From positions 14,337,756-14,401,755 of the forward strand of contig JAYGXS010000006.1 in the NCBI GenBank assembly GCA_036362985.1: a stretch of 64,000 bases of DNA, written 5' to 3'. Position 1 is the first letter of the stretch. Each line of letters opens with the position of its first letter. Both the position numbers and the translations under genes were made by a program. The notes beneath the pieces were generated by a model that was not told the DNA's origin, ran no database searches, and was given only the letters and a program-made list of their open reading frames with translations. Shown here one piece after another: positions 32,120 through 44,984 of this stretch. The DNA is from Ligula intestinalis. Its lineage: Eukaryota; Platyhelminthes; Cestoda; Diphyllobothriidea; Diphyllobothriidae.

Positions 32120-35100
32120 AAAAATTATCTGAACTATTTTTTGGCCACGGCGCCTCTTATCTTATCTAAAAATTGCTAATATAATATGCAAATGTTTTCA
32201 CCAAACTTTATTAATAGGTTATTTTTCAACAAACCACACAAGAAATCATGTCTGTGTGCTCTTCGAGAGAGCAATAAAACTTTGCATCAGTGATACAGTG
32301 AACTCGAAATGTGCCTGTCCAACAGTAGTCCATGCGGACCATGATCCTTTAATGTTCTGCCGTCAACGCTGGCGGGACAGTTAGTCCCAAAAAGGCCGAT
32401 ATATCAGGCGGCTGCAGAGTTGCATCAGGGCTTATGAAAAATCCCCAATAGAAAGTATTAAGGGGGCTTGATCTATTTTGCCATCTTAAAGTGTGTTTAT
32501 AATTTTGTGTAAACTGGTTAGTATATGGAGGCCGGCTTTTGAATTTGAAGTTCCATTTTTTAATGTTCACTCGTCAGATGCAAAATATGGTTAATGCACA
32601 GCATGGTCTCATTAACGATTTCTTTAAAATTACGATCATGAGGTCATTTGCACAGTACGCTTGCACAATTTTGAAAGAATAAAAACAATAACATAATTTT
32701 TTGAACATTAACCATTAAAGAGTGATGCTGAAAAAAGCAACTGACGACCACTATGTCGTATTTATGACCCCCTGTCATACTTTTCATATTTCAATCAACA
32801 ACTAATTACACTTTTGATTTTCTATACAATGAGATTTCAGACATATTTCTGAAACACATTTTCGATTCGACAAAATTACTGAAGCAAGGTTGTCAGATTG
32901 ATTATCATGCAGCCTGATCCCAAGATATTTCAGTAACTTCACCACATTGGCTTTCGAAGGAACTCATTTTGCAACCGCAAATCAATGAGTAGCCTAATTT
33001 TACTGAATATGCCTTTTGCAGGCAGACACAAATGAAGTCGTTTAACCGCCAGCATCCTAGTTTTGCTGAAACCCCTTAGGATTAGTTTGCACGATGATCA
33101 GTATTACAACCCTACTTAAGTAACCTGGTAGAATAAAAAAAATACATTTTTCGGCATCTGTTGCACATGAAAACATCGCTGCGTTTGAAAAATCTCACTG
33201 ATGCGTCAACTCAAGAACATGCTGTCAATGTCAAGCTTCCTTGTATCCATCTGGCATCAGCCGTTTTAAAAGAAAACTAATTCTGTTAGGAAGAGATTAA
33301 ACTTAGAGGAACGTTAACTGTCGCCGAGAGAAATAAATGAACGGTGAAAGCGATTCGCAAATAATGACACACACGTCCTTCTGCAGCTTTCAAAATGAAA
33401 GGAAATGTGCATTAAGCCGCTGGGATGAGATGACCAAGTGTCTCCCTGAGAGCTGCTATGAAATTGTAGGCCTTTATTTTCGACCCCAAAGATGTGACAG
33501 GTGTTATTGTGGCTATGCGCAAGTCACGTGTGTTGAATAATTTGAACGGCATTATATTTGTTTTAGTGCATATCCTCCCTCTGTGAAAATGTACAGTTCT
33601 GTCTATTGGCTCCCTTTCAAACAACATGTTTTATCGTCTTGGGAACATCTCATTATTTTATGCGGAAATTTTAATCGAGCGAATGTATTTCTCTTTATAC
33701 CTTAACGCTTTCAGGACCTTGGTCTTTCAATACTTATTTTAACGTTTCTTTTATTCACATTGCCATCAACCAGCCTAATTGTTAGCCCGTTAAAGTATAT
33801 ATCCGATATCTGTTAGGACTAATTTGTGTTAAGGGGACTTGCTAAAATCGACTCAGATTTTGAGCGCATATTTTTAACCAAAGCTGGCATTCGCAAGGGC
33901 CATTCTTAACTTATAAGCTGTCGTCAACTAGATATAATTAACTTCCGGTCTCATCCGGGGTCTTTTTTTGTTAATGACGATCAGGCCTGTAGCCGAGCAC
34001 CTACCGACATGTTCATTTCGCTATGCTTTGGGACTGATTCTCGGACCGCTTCAGTCTCCCTTTGCTTTGTCGGTAGTGTTATTCTGCCTATATTACTGTC
34101 GACCGTGCGGCTCCGGGCGGGATTCGGGAATGAATTCCGAGGCATAATCAGGCGAGTACGACATGAAACACAGTCGGTGAATGCCCGTTGACCAAAGAGA
34201 ATTTTTGTTCGTTATATTACCCCAAAAACTTTCGTTTGTTCTAGAGTTCTATAATCGCCATCATCGACAATTTTCTTACACTATCGTACATTAAATCACA
34301 ACATTGCGTGATAACATTGGCAAAAGTAGCTTTCGTAGACCCACTAATACACCCCTTGTCCCTGCATTTTATCCTGCAAAAACGGTGGTTATCGAAATTT
34401 GTGGGGTGGGGAAATAGGATAGGCAGAGAATGAAATTTTTAGAAGTGAGCGTAAAGTGAAAACATGTAGTCGATGTTGCTTCCCACGGCCGCTGGGAGCA
34501 GGTTGTTCCGCATGTAAATTGAAGGTGTGCGAGGCGCTTCGCACGGCGGACTATGCTGATCTTACTCTAGAACGGTAAGCTGGACCACAGGTTAGTTGGA
34601 GTAGACGATCTCCTAACCACCATTTCAATTTTTCGGGAAATTCAAGAAACCTGCTGTTTAATAATCGGGGTTTTCAGCAACAAGTTAAATGATAATACAG
34701 ATAATGAATGTCTGCAGATATAAATCAACAACACTTCTAAATACAGTAAAAATTAAAATTCATTTAGCATTTATTCAAGTATATTCCACTGCGTGTCCTA
34801 ATTTCCCGCCCATAAAACCCGATAACCACCGTTCACATAGGAAAACATGCAGGTTGTAGGGAATTTTGTGTGGGGCTACATAAACTAATGTTGCCATAAC
34901 ATTTATTGTAACCTTTCGAAACTGGTATGGTTAAATTTTACAGAGCTTCTTCATCATACTTAATATGCTTAAGGCGCCAAAGGAACTCTGCAGACCACGC
35001 TTGCCTGAAGGTCTTAAGTCATTATAGAAAGGGAGCTCTCAAGGCTGAATTATATTTTTCTCTTTTCTCGTCTTTAACCCTTTATTTCTTTTAATCTTGG

Positions 35101-35920
35101 TTGACATTTGGACGAGTCTTCAAGCTTTCACTCACCAAAAAGCATGCCGGTACTCATTTTATATTTTCTCCAAACGAGTCTGATATTCTCTTAGATGATT
35201 GTTTCTTCAGTCAAACGTCTTTTTTTCTGTGTTTCATTGGAGAAACAACTTTAAAAGGACCGCAAATCAACAGCCGCGAGGCCGGATGCTGTCTTGCCAT
35301 TCCTATTGAAGTCGTGTTTCTTTACAGCTGTCACCCGTTCTTAGTAACATGCCTTTCATGGATACCTGAGGCTAAGAAATAGCTTCATTCCTAAAATATA
35401 TTAGTCTTCTGCTAATTCCTTCTATAAGCTGCATGTCCACTCCCCATTGATGAAGCTCGCTGAAGGGGTTGCCCTGAATTCTAGTGTGCGTTATCCGCCA
35501 ACTTCTTGAACCCTGGAAAATTTGCATATGAACCTGGCTCAGCGCCCCAGCTGCGATTTCCCTTGTAGTTCACCCTGCTTTAAGATGCTCATATAAGAGT
35601 TTTTATACATGTGCATGTGCAGTTATTGCTTAATAATCTGCCACCTCCTTCATAGCAAATTACCTGAGTGCTTTTTGGCTTACAGATCACTTTGCCACCG
35701 CACTCAGTTTGCCCAGTCTGATAAGTGTAAAGCTATTCTTCTTTCTAACAAGTTTGACGTGCTTCAGGATTCTATCTTATCCTCCCACCTCTTTTTATTC
35801 CGCATAATGGCTGTCCATATATTACGTATGTTGGCACTGTGGTGTTGGCTAACGTATAAAAATGAAACTCATCTCGATTTTCGATAGACTTAGTTGGACC
35901 ATATTGTTGTACGGCCTTTA
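32120..35920. other. Intron sequence, mostly unresolved; one SINE tail
   Basis: About 33893-33950 matches the family 1 SINE tail on the minus strand (GACGACAGCTTATAAG, then AGAATGGCC). The rest has short frames with no recognised domain. Some of 34.9-35.9 kb may be the 5' part of the decayed non-LTR fragment that follows; I could not confirm it. Confidence 0.4.
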
Positions 35921-36019
35921 TGACATAGTGTTTACTTGAAAATCAGGCATCAGTCCCACGTGTGCTTCTACTATGACCATCTTTCATGTCTGACTTCTTT
36001 GAAATTCTTCACAATGCAG

Positions 36020-36530
36020 TATAATCTTTTCGATATGTTAGCGTTATGTTGTCTTCAGACGTGCAATTTACTCGCCGTGCTCAAATCATGCTTTTGTGAC
36101 GATTCCTTATCTTATACATTACCTTCGTCGGCTACGTTCCACTAACACACGATAGGTCCTAATCTAGAGGCTTTTAGATGTCTCTATTTTCCCTCTCATT
36201 CTCGTTCCTTATTAATCTTTTTTGCTTAAAATATTTGCTCATTTTAAAGCGCTTATTTCCGGAGCCTTTGTACACCGCCAGTATTTCTAATGCCGCTACA
36301 GTCATCTCATAATACCATAACAGCTCAAAACGGTCAAACAATTTTCTAAGCACATTCTGCACGCTTTTGTTCATCCACTTTACTTTGAGTAAATTGCTGC
36401 AACGGCTCGCCGCTCCATTCACGGTGACGCGCGAGGAATTTACTATCATACATCGCCATAAAGATATTCCGCATTACCAGTTCTGACACAATATTTTGCA
36501 CGTACAGGGATCAGAATGCAACAGCCCAGA
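36020..36530 (+). pseudogene. Non-LTR retrotransposon fragment, heavily decayed
   Basis: One frame gives SFRYVSVMLSSDVQFTRRAQ, in line with SFRYLGVTLASHLKFSLQIE at 11521. It goes on, through several stops, with YITFVGYVPLTHDRS and LLILKRLF. Later NSSKRSNNFLSTFCTLLF and LSKLLQRLAAPF take the place of the matching 11.8 kb segment. It is an old copy of the same or a related family. Confidence 0.5.
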
Positions 36531-36539
36531 CTTGACTAG

Positions 36540-37880
36540 TCCAGATGATAGTTGCACAGTCTGCTTTAAATCTGGTAACTTTATCACCGCTTTTCTACGG
36601 TATCCTGACCACAGACTATAGAAGAAGTTTTTTTCTGAAAAGACTTAAAAACAAATATTCTAAAAACAAAGTATATTCCTATCTTTTTATCCGCCGAACG
36701 CAAAAGTAGCTGGTAGGCATGTAAGTCACATCCGTGCAAATAGCTTTAATGGCCAGAAGACAAATTTTTATGACCTTATGTAACGGACATTTCTTCACAC
36801 AGCGGATTCCTTGTCACAAAATTGTTCCTGAGAATTGTGAGGAAACAGTAAGACTTCTGTGTTATGCCGAGACTGCCTCAATACGGTGACAAAACCGACT
36901 CGGGCCAACAACCAATCACGTGGTAGACCTAGCCTTGTCCTGGGTGCTCTCTCGTTTTTTTAAAGGTTGTGCTGGTTTTTTACGTTTCCGTATGTTATTT
37001 TTTCTTATTTAGCATTTGAAATATACAGTATATTTGAGGGAGATTTAGGTGAATAACCTATGAGTTTCCTATGTGTACATGCGCGCTGTGGTATCAGAAA
37101 ATATTATCGCAGTTTATTGGCGAGGCTAATTTTTATGAGCCAATGAGGTGGAAAATATTCCAAAAGGAGCAGACAGTGAAACCAACTCCTTGGGAATTTT
37201 AGAAGGAAAAACCGTCGCACTTGCCTGCTTCAAATGCTCTGTTCATTATTTCATTCTGAAGACAACAACCACTTTTATATAAGTCCCAAGGGAAACAATA
37301 CTCAATTAAATATAGTTTCTCAAGCGAAGTGAACGAATATGTGCTAAAAGTACAGTAGAGGTGCTATCTTATTAATCACAATTTTGAAATGGGTTTTCAG
37401 TTTTAACATTCATTATCATTCAGCCTAAGCCCGAGATATTTATCTCACGTCAGGATGCTATGTTTGAACAAACTTGAAGAAAAGATTTCCTTCGGTTTGT
37501 AAAACTTTCTTGTCATGAGACGTTGTGGGGTTATGAATAATCGCTTCATAGAGCGTCATGTCTTTCAATTTATTAATGCTGTTTGCAGAGTAAACTATAT
37601 AATGCATATTTACTGCAACATTTAACGAGCGCTGCTTTTTCTTAACAGCGCATATAAATGTAAGATGTCTCTCAGAGTTTGTAATTTGGAATCCCTGAAT
37701 GCAGCTATGATAGCAGGTAGGGTTCAAGTTATTCAGGAATGTGGAAAAATTTCAATGCCGAACGAACGTTACAGGACCTAGCTAAAACATATGGACAGGG
37801 AATCCGTACAAAATTCTCGTCACCATCGACTGATAATATAAGGCACGAAGCAGAAGGATGAGTGATGCTCAAGTTACACG
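36540..37880. other. Intron sequence, no feature recognised
   Basis: No exon or known element could be supported. Confidence 0.45.
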
Positions 37881-37884
37881 TAGC

Positions 37885-38215
37885 TCAGTTGACTCAATAG
37901 TGAAAAATTCCGGCCCCGTTGAGCTACAAGGCTCACTGTGAACCATGAATTCAGTCACAATTAGATTGATTTTACCGGCCCAACTTACTGCTCGTATGGA
38001 ATCTACCATTACCGAACAGCAAACTGACTACCTAGGCAGGATTTCCTAAGCAATCATCCGTAATCCACCAGAATGACTGCTAGAAGAGTTTAGCAGATTT
38101 TAATAATTCAGTTGACCCGATCGCGAAAAATTCGCGGCCTCGGTGGAAGTCGAACCCACACTGCAGAGAAGGCATTTGCACATCCAATGCTCAACCGCTG
38201 GGCTAGGAGACTCAC
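37885..38215 (-). repeat. tRNA-derived SINE-like repeats, family 2
   Basis: On the minus strand CTAGCCCAGCGGTTGAGCAT (about 38204-38185) is an A box and GTGGGTTCGACTTCCAC (about 38159-38143) a B box with its stem. Downstream, to about 37890, the tail (GAATTTTTCGCGATCGGGTC) and a second, headless piece follow. Confidence 0.65.
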
Positions 38216-38293
38216 CGTGAGTCCCAGTGCAATAAAAATGCAACTGCACATTTCACTAGGTAAAGTCAATGGTGTCTGACAGTTCAGGCAGAT

Positions 38294-39273
38294 TATAGAA
38301 CTTCATAGGAGGTACAGTAAGATTTGAACGCGTAAGTTGAATGTTTCACAAGAAAATTAAATCGGATAGGCAAAATGTTTTATTAACCTTTTGCTAGACT
38401 TCGATTACACGTTTTGCAATCTTACAAAATCCGAGTAGCTTATTGCATGTACTGCGCGATATTTGAGTTGTATTCTCCGATAAATTGTCTATCTTAGTAA
38501 GAAATAGATACCATGGTGGTCCTTTTCAAACCGACTTCGGACCACAGGTGCAAAGGCTTTAATTCAAGGAAATTAACAATACGCCTATCTGTACTCACAT
38601 AACTCAGTCACATATTAGGAGGAACTTCAAAAATAAAAAGGCCTACTATTGCGGCACGTATCTGACCGACACAGTAGGTCTACTTTATGCGAATTTTACT
38701 GTTTGAAATTCGAACTCATTGCTCCTATTTATAAAATTTCATGACAATCTGAAATGAAAGCACAGTTCATTCTCTTCGGGCAGAAAGTAGCAAACAGTTC
38801 TAAGATGAGTCCAAAAAGAGCACCAGAATTTTCTTTTTCCACTAACTGCGGAAATAGCGGTTAATTTGGATACCATTTTGACGTTTGAACTCACTGCTCG
38901 CGTTTATAGAAATGCATTACCAAGTGAAATGAAATTGGAAGCGATGTTAACTCTCTATGGGCCAAAATTAGTCACCAATTCTAGTATGAGCCAAAATAGA
39001 ACATCAAAATTTTCTTTTTTCAGTAACTGCGCAAATGTCGATTTCCTTGACGATTTTAAGCCCTAAAATCTTCATATTGGACATTTTAACCGTGAAAATA
39101 TTTTTTTCCATTGCCACAAAGTGCGCAAATCCGCAGACATTAATATATTTGTACTACGATGCAGCATGCGCACTGGCACATATTCCAGAGCATAGAACTT
39201 CGTAGAAGGAACAGTAAGATTTTAACGCCTAAGTTAAATGTTTCCCAGAAAACTTAAATCGGACAGGCAAAAC
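38294..39273. repeat. Element flanked by 83-bp direct repeats with tandem interior
   Basis: 38294-38376 and 39191-39273 are direct copies (for example ATAGAACTTC-TAG, ACAGTAAGATTT, TTAAATCGGA-AGGCAAAA). Between them, about 38695-38865 and 38872-39050 form a second, internal tandem pair (AACTCA-TGCTC, TTCTA-GATGAG, AATTTTCTTTTT, then AACTGCG-AAAT). I saw no coding domain. It could be a small LTR-like non-autonomous element or an old nested duplication. Confidence 0.55.
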
Positions 39274-39279
39274 AACGTA

Positions 39280-40655
39280 AATCTTACGGAGACTCGCACC
39301 TTTGAGTGATACTCGAGATGGTTTGCATACTAATAGCAACGAGCTTGGGTTGGCTTATTTTATGATCCAACTTCCTACTTCATAGCTAATGAAGAGTAAA
39401 ATGCATTAGTGTGGGAAAGCAAAACCCGCTTTTATTCTTTAATTTTCGAATAAGGCTCATAATATGCTAATATTTTCATCAGAAATACAGATGTTCATAA
39501 TTTCAGTCAAGTTAAGTTCATGGAAAAGATGACTCATTGACTCTTAACTATTATTTATTAAGGAATCAATCAATAACATTTCATCATTTTTAACTGGGGA
39601 TTGACCTGAATTTATTTCTCTTTTGGCCTAGCAACTTTTGTTTTAGACGATTGCGTGATTAAATTGGATTTTATATGCTGTATCCTGTTTTTTAACCGCC
39701 TGATGTTAGCTTAAAATCAGAATCAAACACAAAACACACAAACCTTTTTCGGTCAAATTTAGGCTTTTCATCATAAGTAATGAACATTTTTATTAAACTT
39801 CATATGGATTTTTTCTAAGTGAGCAATACAAGAAACACTTTTGTGGTCGGGTTTGGCTGGCTGAGGATAACTTATGGGCCGGAATTGAACATTCCTGTTT
39901 CCACTCTCTCTTTCGGTAATGTTCGCCTATTTAAAACGTTTTATATTTACTATGACGGCCATCTTCACACGTTTTTCGGAAGGCTTTAAGCAGCATATAA
40001 AACTTTCTCAAAACACTTAAGAAAAGTTTTGACCGGTCCCCGCAGTATTTTATTTTAGATAGCACTACTCAGAGGCCTCACCGCAGAAACTAAAAACTAA
40101 CTTTTTATTGCATAGAGTGGAAAGCCCTATGGTTTTTTTCTAAAGATGCCATAAGGACAAAAAAGGCCATCAAAGAACAAAAATATAAAGCAACTATTTA
40201 AGTAGTTAAGAGAATGAATTTCAAACCCAAACTCTTGCAGTAAGAACACCTTTAATTTGGAACTCAATCCTTTTGGAAATCGTAACAATTGGACACAGAG
40301 TCGACTGTGCGGTTTTATTCTACTATGTCGGTATAAAGGCCGTCTTATGATTGTTAGGTAAAAATATTCCTCCAGAAAGTATTTCGAGTAGATTTGTATA
40401 AACTCAATGCTCCAATCTTCCACGTACTAGGGATAGTCTATTTTTGATTTCTATCAACAGTACCGATAGAAGTTGTTGGACATACGTAAACGCTTGGCTA
40501 GGAAGATGCGTTCATAATAAAAATAATTTGCCCATCCCCTTGAGTTTCTGTCTCCCAGTACAACATAAGACTTTTCTTTCTCCAATGTCTAAATGCAACA
40601 CGAAAATCAATTTAGAGGATCGATTGGTGTGAAAGAAGATAGCCTTACCGGCGAA
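39280..40655. other. Intron sequence, no feature recognised
   Basis: AT-rich; only chance frames. Confidence 0.45.
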
Positions 40656-40810
40656 GACAAGGGAGACTGGAATGGTCATTTCTGGCTCATATGCGGTCGT
40701 CAGCCAGTCATACCTAACACTAAATGGTGCATCACCAGAGACTCAAACTCGCAACTTTTTTGAGCAGAAGCCTAACGCTCGAACCCCTGAGCCACGAGCT
40801 CGTTTTCTTG
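40656..40810 (-). repeat. tRNA-derived SINE-like repeat, family 1
   Basis: The minus strand reads CGAGCTCGTGGCTCAGGGGT, an A-box-like head (about 40803-40784), then a worn B box (GCGAGTTTGAGTCTC). It continues into the tail GGTATGACTGGCTGACGAC and GCCAGAAATGACCATTCCAG near 40705-40665. It matches the copies at 1.9-2.5 kb. Confidence 0.7.
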
Positions 40811-40814
40811 GTAG

Positions 40815-42778
40815 TTTACATCGGAATATATTGAAGGAATTTGGTACTAGCAAGGGGATTGGTTAATAACACAAAAACTCAGTGCGACAAGTAAACTCAT
40901 GCATTTGTATCAAGAAAAAAAATAGGCATGCCTAAGCAGGCTCGTTGTGAGGCAGCCAACGATAAAACTTATATCGAGGAAGAGTTGATAATCGAACAGT
41001 TAAACACACACGCTCCGGTCACTGCATTTTAAACCTCAATCTAGAGCACACACAAGCAGCTGTATTGCCTCCAGCAGCTAAATGTAACGAGCACCGACGA
41101 AGACCAGAGAGATCAGGATGTTCAGTTGTGACTTTGTTGACACTAGTGAAATTTTGAGTTGAAGGAAATAGCTCAGAAGAAATAGATGCGTCAGGCAAAT
41201 AAAGTACTTATTCTAGCGATCGCATTTACTTCGTTTTATGCCTTTATCGTCGTAAGCGAGCCATCCGCTGATTTTTGGTTTGGCTAATTGTTTGGTTTTC
41301 ATAAGTAAACCAAGGACTCCATGTAATGGCTGCTTGTGAAAAAGTATTCTGTTCAACCGGTGTATGTTCCCAGACTGCGTCCTGTTTGCGCAGAGATCAT
41401 ACGTTAATAGATACTGCAAGAAATAACATATAGGTTATTTTACTACGACTGGCACTATTACAGCGAGGGCTCGAAGTGATTAAAAAGTCTTCAACACCAA
41501 GCTACCAAGAGCACATATGCATTAACAAAAAATGATTTAATATTAAGTCAACGCTCCCTTGTATCCAAATGTTCACTAAGGGTACTGCAAGCGTTTCTTA
41601 GCTCGGAAACGGACACAATATCAGAAAATGTTGGTACCAGAAAGCAAGCGATATACAATGCATGGGCAACTCAAACAAATTCGGACAGTAGAGTAGAAGT
41701 CCATTCACAGTTTACTTATCGGCATATCAACATAAAAAATATTCCTAACTTCTCAATCAGTCATCACATATTAATCTTCAATAAAATTATTCAGTACTGA
41801 ATTACGTCATCATATCATGAAAGCAGGCCTATGCGACGCTCATATAACTAATTGCCATATATGTACAGGCGAACTGAGGTTCAGGGAGAGTTCCTATTCG
41901 ATGACTTGTTTAAGAAGAGTTTAAAACTTTACAATTATCTATGGGGTTCTTACTGAGCTACTTTGAGTACTGAACGGAAATCTCGGGCTCTTTAAAAGCA
42001 ACTCTGGCACCGGAAGGATAAATCAAAATGGAATGTACGAATAAAAGCCTTAACCAGAAAGACTTCTTAAAAGTAATTCGCAAAATAGTTGCATCAAAAA
42101 TATATACAACCGCAAACTTCGTTTTATAGTCAACATAGAGAATTAGACGGAACACTTCAATTGTTTGGTAGCCTAAGCAATGGTGCGATAAAATTTATTC
42201 CTGTCAACTAGTTTTGTGTCCGAAATGCAGCAACACCATCAAACGGGTTTTCAGAACGCTGTAAAACGGAGGTATTTGCATGAAAAAAAATAAAATTTAT
42301 TTGTGACAACGCCTAAGTAAGAAAAGGATTTGGTTATGAGGAGGGTTAGTAGTTTGAAAAAAAGGCCACTTGTACTACCAAAGGTTTATTATTTCGTGTC
42401 TTGCCACAATCGAAGTCAAATTTAACCTGAAGAATCTACGCTTACTTTCTATTGAAGACTAACGCATGCAGAAATTACCCTAAATCATAGTTTCTCAGCC
42501 TAAAGTCGGCGAAATCAACGCTTTTTCTTTGAAGGGACAACGATTCGAATGATATACGACCGTGAAACGCCCTGACTTAAGGTTAAAAAAGTAGAAATTC
42601 AAAGTCACATTAACCTATCTCAAACGTCTGCACTTCGCATGTATTCACCAAACTGAGAACATTCCTACTTTCAGGTTCAAGCGTTATAAGGATGCCTGGA
42701 GAGAAACAATTCAATTATATAGTTCTATTCACTTTGCTTCGTCGTCGTGCGTATAAAGAGGGAAAAAATAAGGCTTAC
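40815..42778. other. Ankyrin intron sequence, no feature recognised
   Basis: This is the part of the long intron next to the donor of the repeat 4-6 exon. Nothing could be recognised. Confidence 0.45.
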
Positions 42779-43063
42779 AGCTGATTGGTGGTCCACATTC
42801 ACATCTCCATTCAACAGCAGGCTGGCAGCCTTGACATCGTCTTTTTTGGCGGCAATGTGAAGGGCGGGCAGACAGACCTTGCCTCTAGCATCGCTCTCCA
42901 GTAAGACAGCCACAACGCGCTCGTGACCCTGTTGGATGGCCACGGCGAGAGGTGTGAAGCCGTCGTCAGTAGTAATGCCTGGATTAGCTCCATTGGCCAA
43001 CAGCAGAGTCAGAACCTCTAAATTATTCTCTTGTGCTGCCATGTACAGCGGAGTGAACCCATT
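42779..43063 (-). CDS. ANK: Ankyrin, exon encoding ankyrin repeats 4 to 6
   Basis: This 285-nt phase-0 exon encodes 95 residues with three repeats: [20 protein letters not shown], then [20 protein letters not shown], then [20 protein letters not shown], ending NVDHQSA. The middle has the [16 protein letters not shown] block that marks canonical ankyrins (ANK1/2/3) and sets them apart from other ankyrin-repeat proteins. The minus-strand acceptor is CTCTGCAG before AATGGG and the donor is GTAAGCC. The coding strand is clearly richer in G and C than the introns. Such ankyrins link membrane channels and adhesion proteins to spectrin under the plasma membrane. Confidence 0.97.
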
Positions 43064-44282
43064 CTGCAGAGCGATAAAACGGAAAGTATGAGAGGATATA
43101 AGGACAGTCTTTGAGTATGAGTAGGGCTTATCCGCAGTAGGTGACGAAACTCGCGAAACATTGACTTAACTCATAAGCTTTTATCTCAGCCAGAAACTAT
43201 TACGCAGGGGACTAAGTCGTGGCATGACGCTATGGCACTTCCTGTTACGACTACTTTAGAGTGAGGATCTTCCTTGATATTGGCAAAAAATGGAATTCGC
43301 TAGAAAATGACAGCTTGTGTAGTGTGGATCTTTTTCATAGACTTTTGATTCGATCAATCTTTTGAGAGAATGCTCAGAAAAATTTGGGTGGCATCTTTAC
43401 ATTAGAAAATTAAGTCTTCTTAAAAAGTTGTACTCGCATAGGGATATCTACCATATTTTAAGCATTTGCGTCTGTGAGGCGTCAAAATTAGTAGTTACGT
43501 ATGAAGGGAGCTGCATATAGTCGATAGTACATTTGGCACTTATCAAGTTAATCATTAAACAAATTAAATGATTATCAGAGGAAGTCTTCCGAAGAGCAAA
43601 TATCTCACAAAATTTCGCTCAAATGTGAACAAGCAAGTTTGTAACACTAAAGCCGGATGCAACAGCAAGCTAGGTTTAAATTAATAGTTGCTGCTGTGCG
43701 GTTTCTAGCGCGGTCCGATAGCAGAGCGGTAGAGGTGAGTTCCGTTAGCGGTCGGGTAAAAGCTCATCAACGAGGTATACTAAGTTCGACTTTATCACAA
43801 ACGTAGTCTTCTGTGCAAGAAAACTAACGAACACAAAGTGGTGAGGGAAATGGCAGGGTGGGCACTCGACTAACGACTTGTTTTAGAAATCCCCTTTAAA
43901 AGTGTAAAGATGGTATAGTTCGGAACTCAGAGTTCTGTAACAGTTGTTAATCTATTGTGCATAGTCCTACAAGAACTGATATCTGATGGCCGGTTTAAAA
44001 AAAGCAGCATAGGCCATACGAACCTGCCTGCTTTTTAGTCAAAACTCCCTCAGCCAAAATGTCCTGGCCAAGTCCGAGGCCTCATTAGTGCTTTTCTATT
44101 CATGCCCATTGCTATCCCCTTCAGCACTTCATCGTTTCCGGGAAACGGAAGTATCGACATGCGCTTATGCCTGCATGAATGTTTAGGACTTCGTTGGAGA
44201 GGAGTTGGCAAGTTAGAGTTTACAGTGTCTCTTTATTAGAGGCATATTTTCATTTATCGAGAGAAAGAGAGAGATCGCGATT

Positions 44283-44325
<43 letters not shown>

Positions 44326-44483
44326 CCCTCATTAAAGCTAACGCAAAACTGACAGTTGGATCTCTCGTCCTTAATGCGTCTTTTAAATATACGTACACAT
44401 ACATAAATATTGAATGATGTTAACCAAGATGGTTAAAGCTGTAGAAGTTTGAATACAGGGATAAAAAGTAAAGAAGACAAGAC
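43064..44483 (-). other. Ankyrin intron of 1.42 kb
   Basis: It lies between the repeat 2-3 and the repeat 4-6 exons. It holds a TA microsatellite near its upstream end. About 43705-43760 (CCGATAGCAGAGCGGTAGAG) has an A-box-like word but no partner B box. Confidence 0.85.
44287..44324. repeat. TA microsatellite, about 19 units
   Basis: An uninterrupted run of TA dinucleotides inside an ankyrin intron. Length is likely to vary between individuals and may be misassembled. Confidence 0.95.
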
Positions 44484-44681
44484 CTGCGACTGGACATTCA
44501 CGTCGGCACCGTGTTCCAGTAGCAACTTCACTACTTCAAATTGGCTTGCCAAGCTCGCGATATGAAGCGCAGTATTGCCTTTTTTTGTAGGGCGGTTGAC
44601 GTCCACGCCGCGAAGCAGGAGTTCACGAACTATCTCCGTGTGGCCTTCCTTGGAGGCCAGGTGCAGGGCGGTAAGACCGTT
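44484..44681 (-). CDS. ANK: Ankyrin, exon encoding ankyrin repeats 2 and 3
   Basis: Exactly 198 nt, phase 0, encoding 66 residues: [20 protein letters not shown], then [20 protein letters not shown] and [19 protein letters not shown]. The [14 protein letters not shown] block is typical of the third repeat of canonical ankyrins. The minus-strand acceptor is AACCTTCAG. The donor is GTCTTG, a GT site with weak match to the consensus. The 198-nt, two-repeat exon is also the usual layout in animal ankyrin genes. Confidence 0.97.
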
Positions 44682-44984
44682 CTGAAGGTTTTTTCCCAGT
44701 TTGGTTAGATAAACAAAAAGAGAGAAGGAATATGAGAAAGAAAAACAATTTAGCGGATTAGACTACATTTTGGATCAGCTTCCCTTAAAAGGTTGTTTGT
44801 CGCACTTTTTGTCTAAAAGACGTGGCTCAAATAAAAATGCTAACATGCGATTTGAGAACTTTTAAAGTTAGTAAACGGATTACCGACTGTAAGCGTCTAC
44901 TAAGAGTGTTTTTCAAATTTAACTGGTTAATAGCACAAAGCCAATCCAAGCAAACCTACGAGTCTCTGGAAGTAAGTGAGCAGA

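Larger units (their letters stand above)
14068..42778 (-). other. Ankyrin intron of 28.7 kb (may hide a microexon)
   Basis: This is the whole interval between the repeat 4-6 exon and the repeat-7 exon. It is packed with mobile elements listed separately. In canonical ankyrins about eight residues of a short linker (ANK2: MMVNRTTE) separate the sixth repeat from SGFTPLH. The upstream exon here ends VDHQSA and the next begins SGFTALH, so the linker is missing. Either it is lost in this lineage or a phase-0 microexon of roughly 24 nt sits in this interval. I could not find a convincing one. Confidence 0.75.

Noticed and set aside
33337..35887. Short plus-strand frames as possible genes
   Set aside because: Several short AT-rich frames with no domains; at most decayed retroelement sequence.
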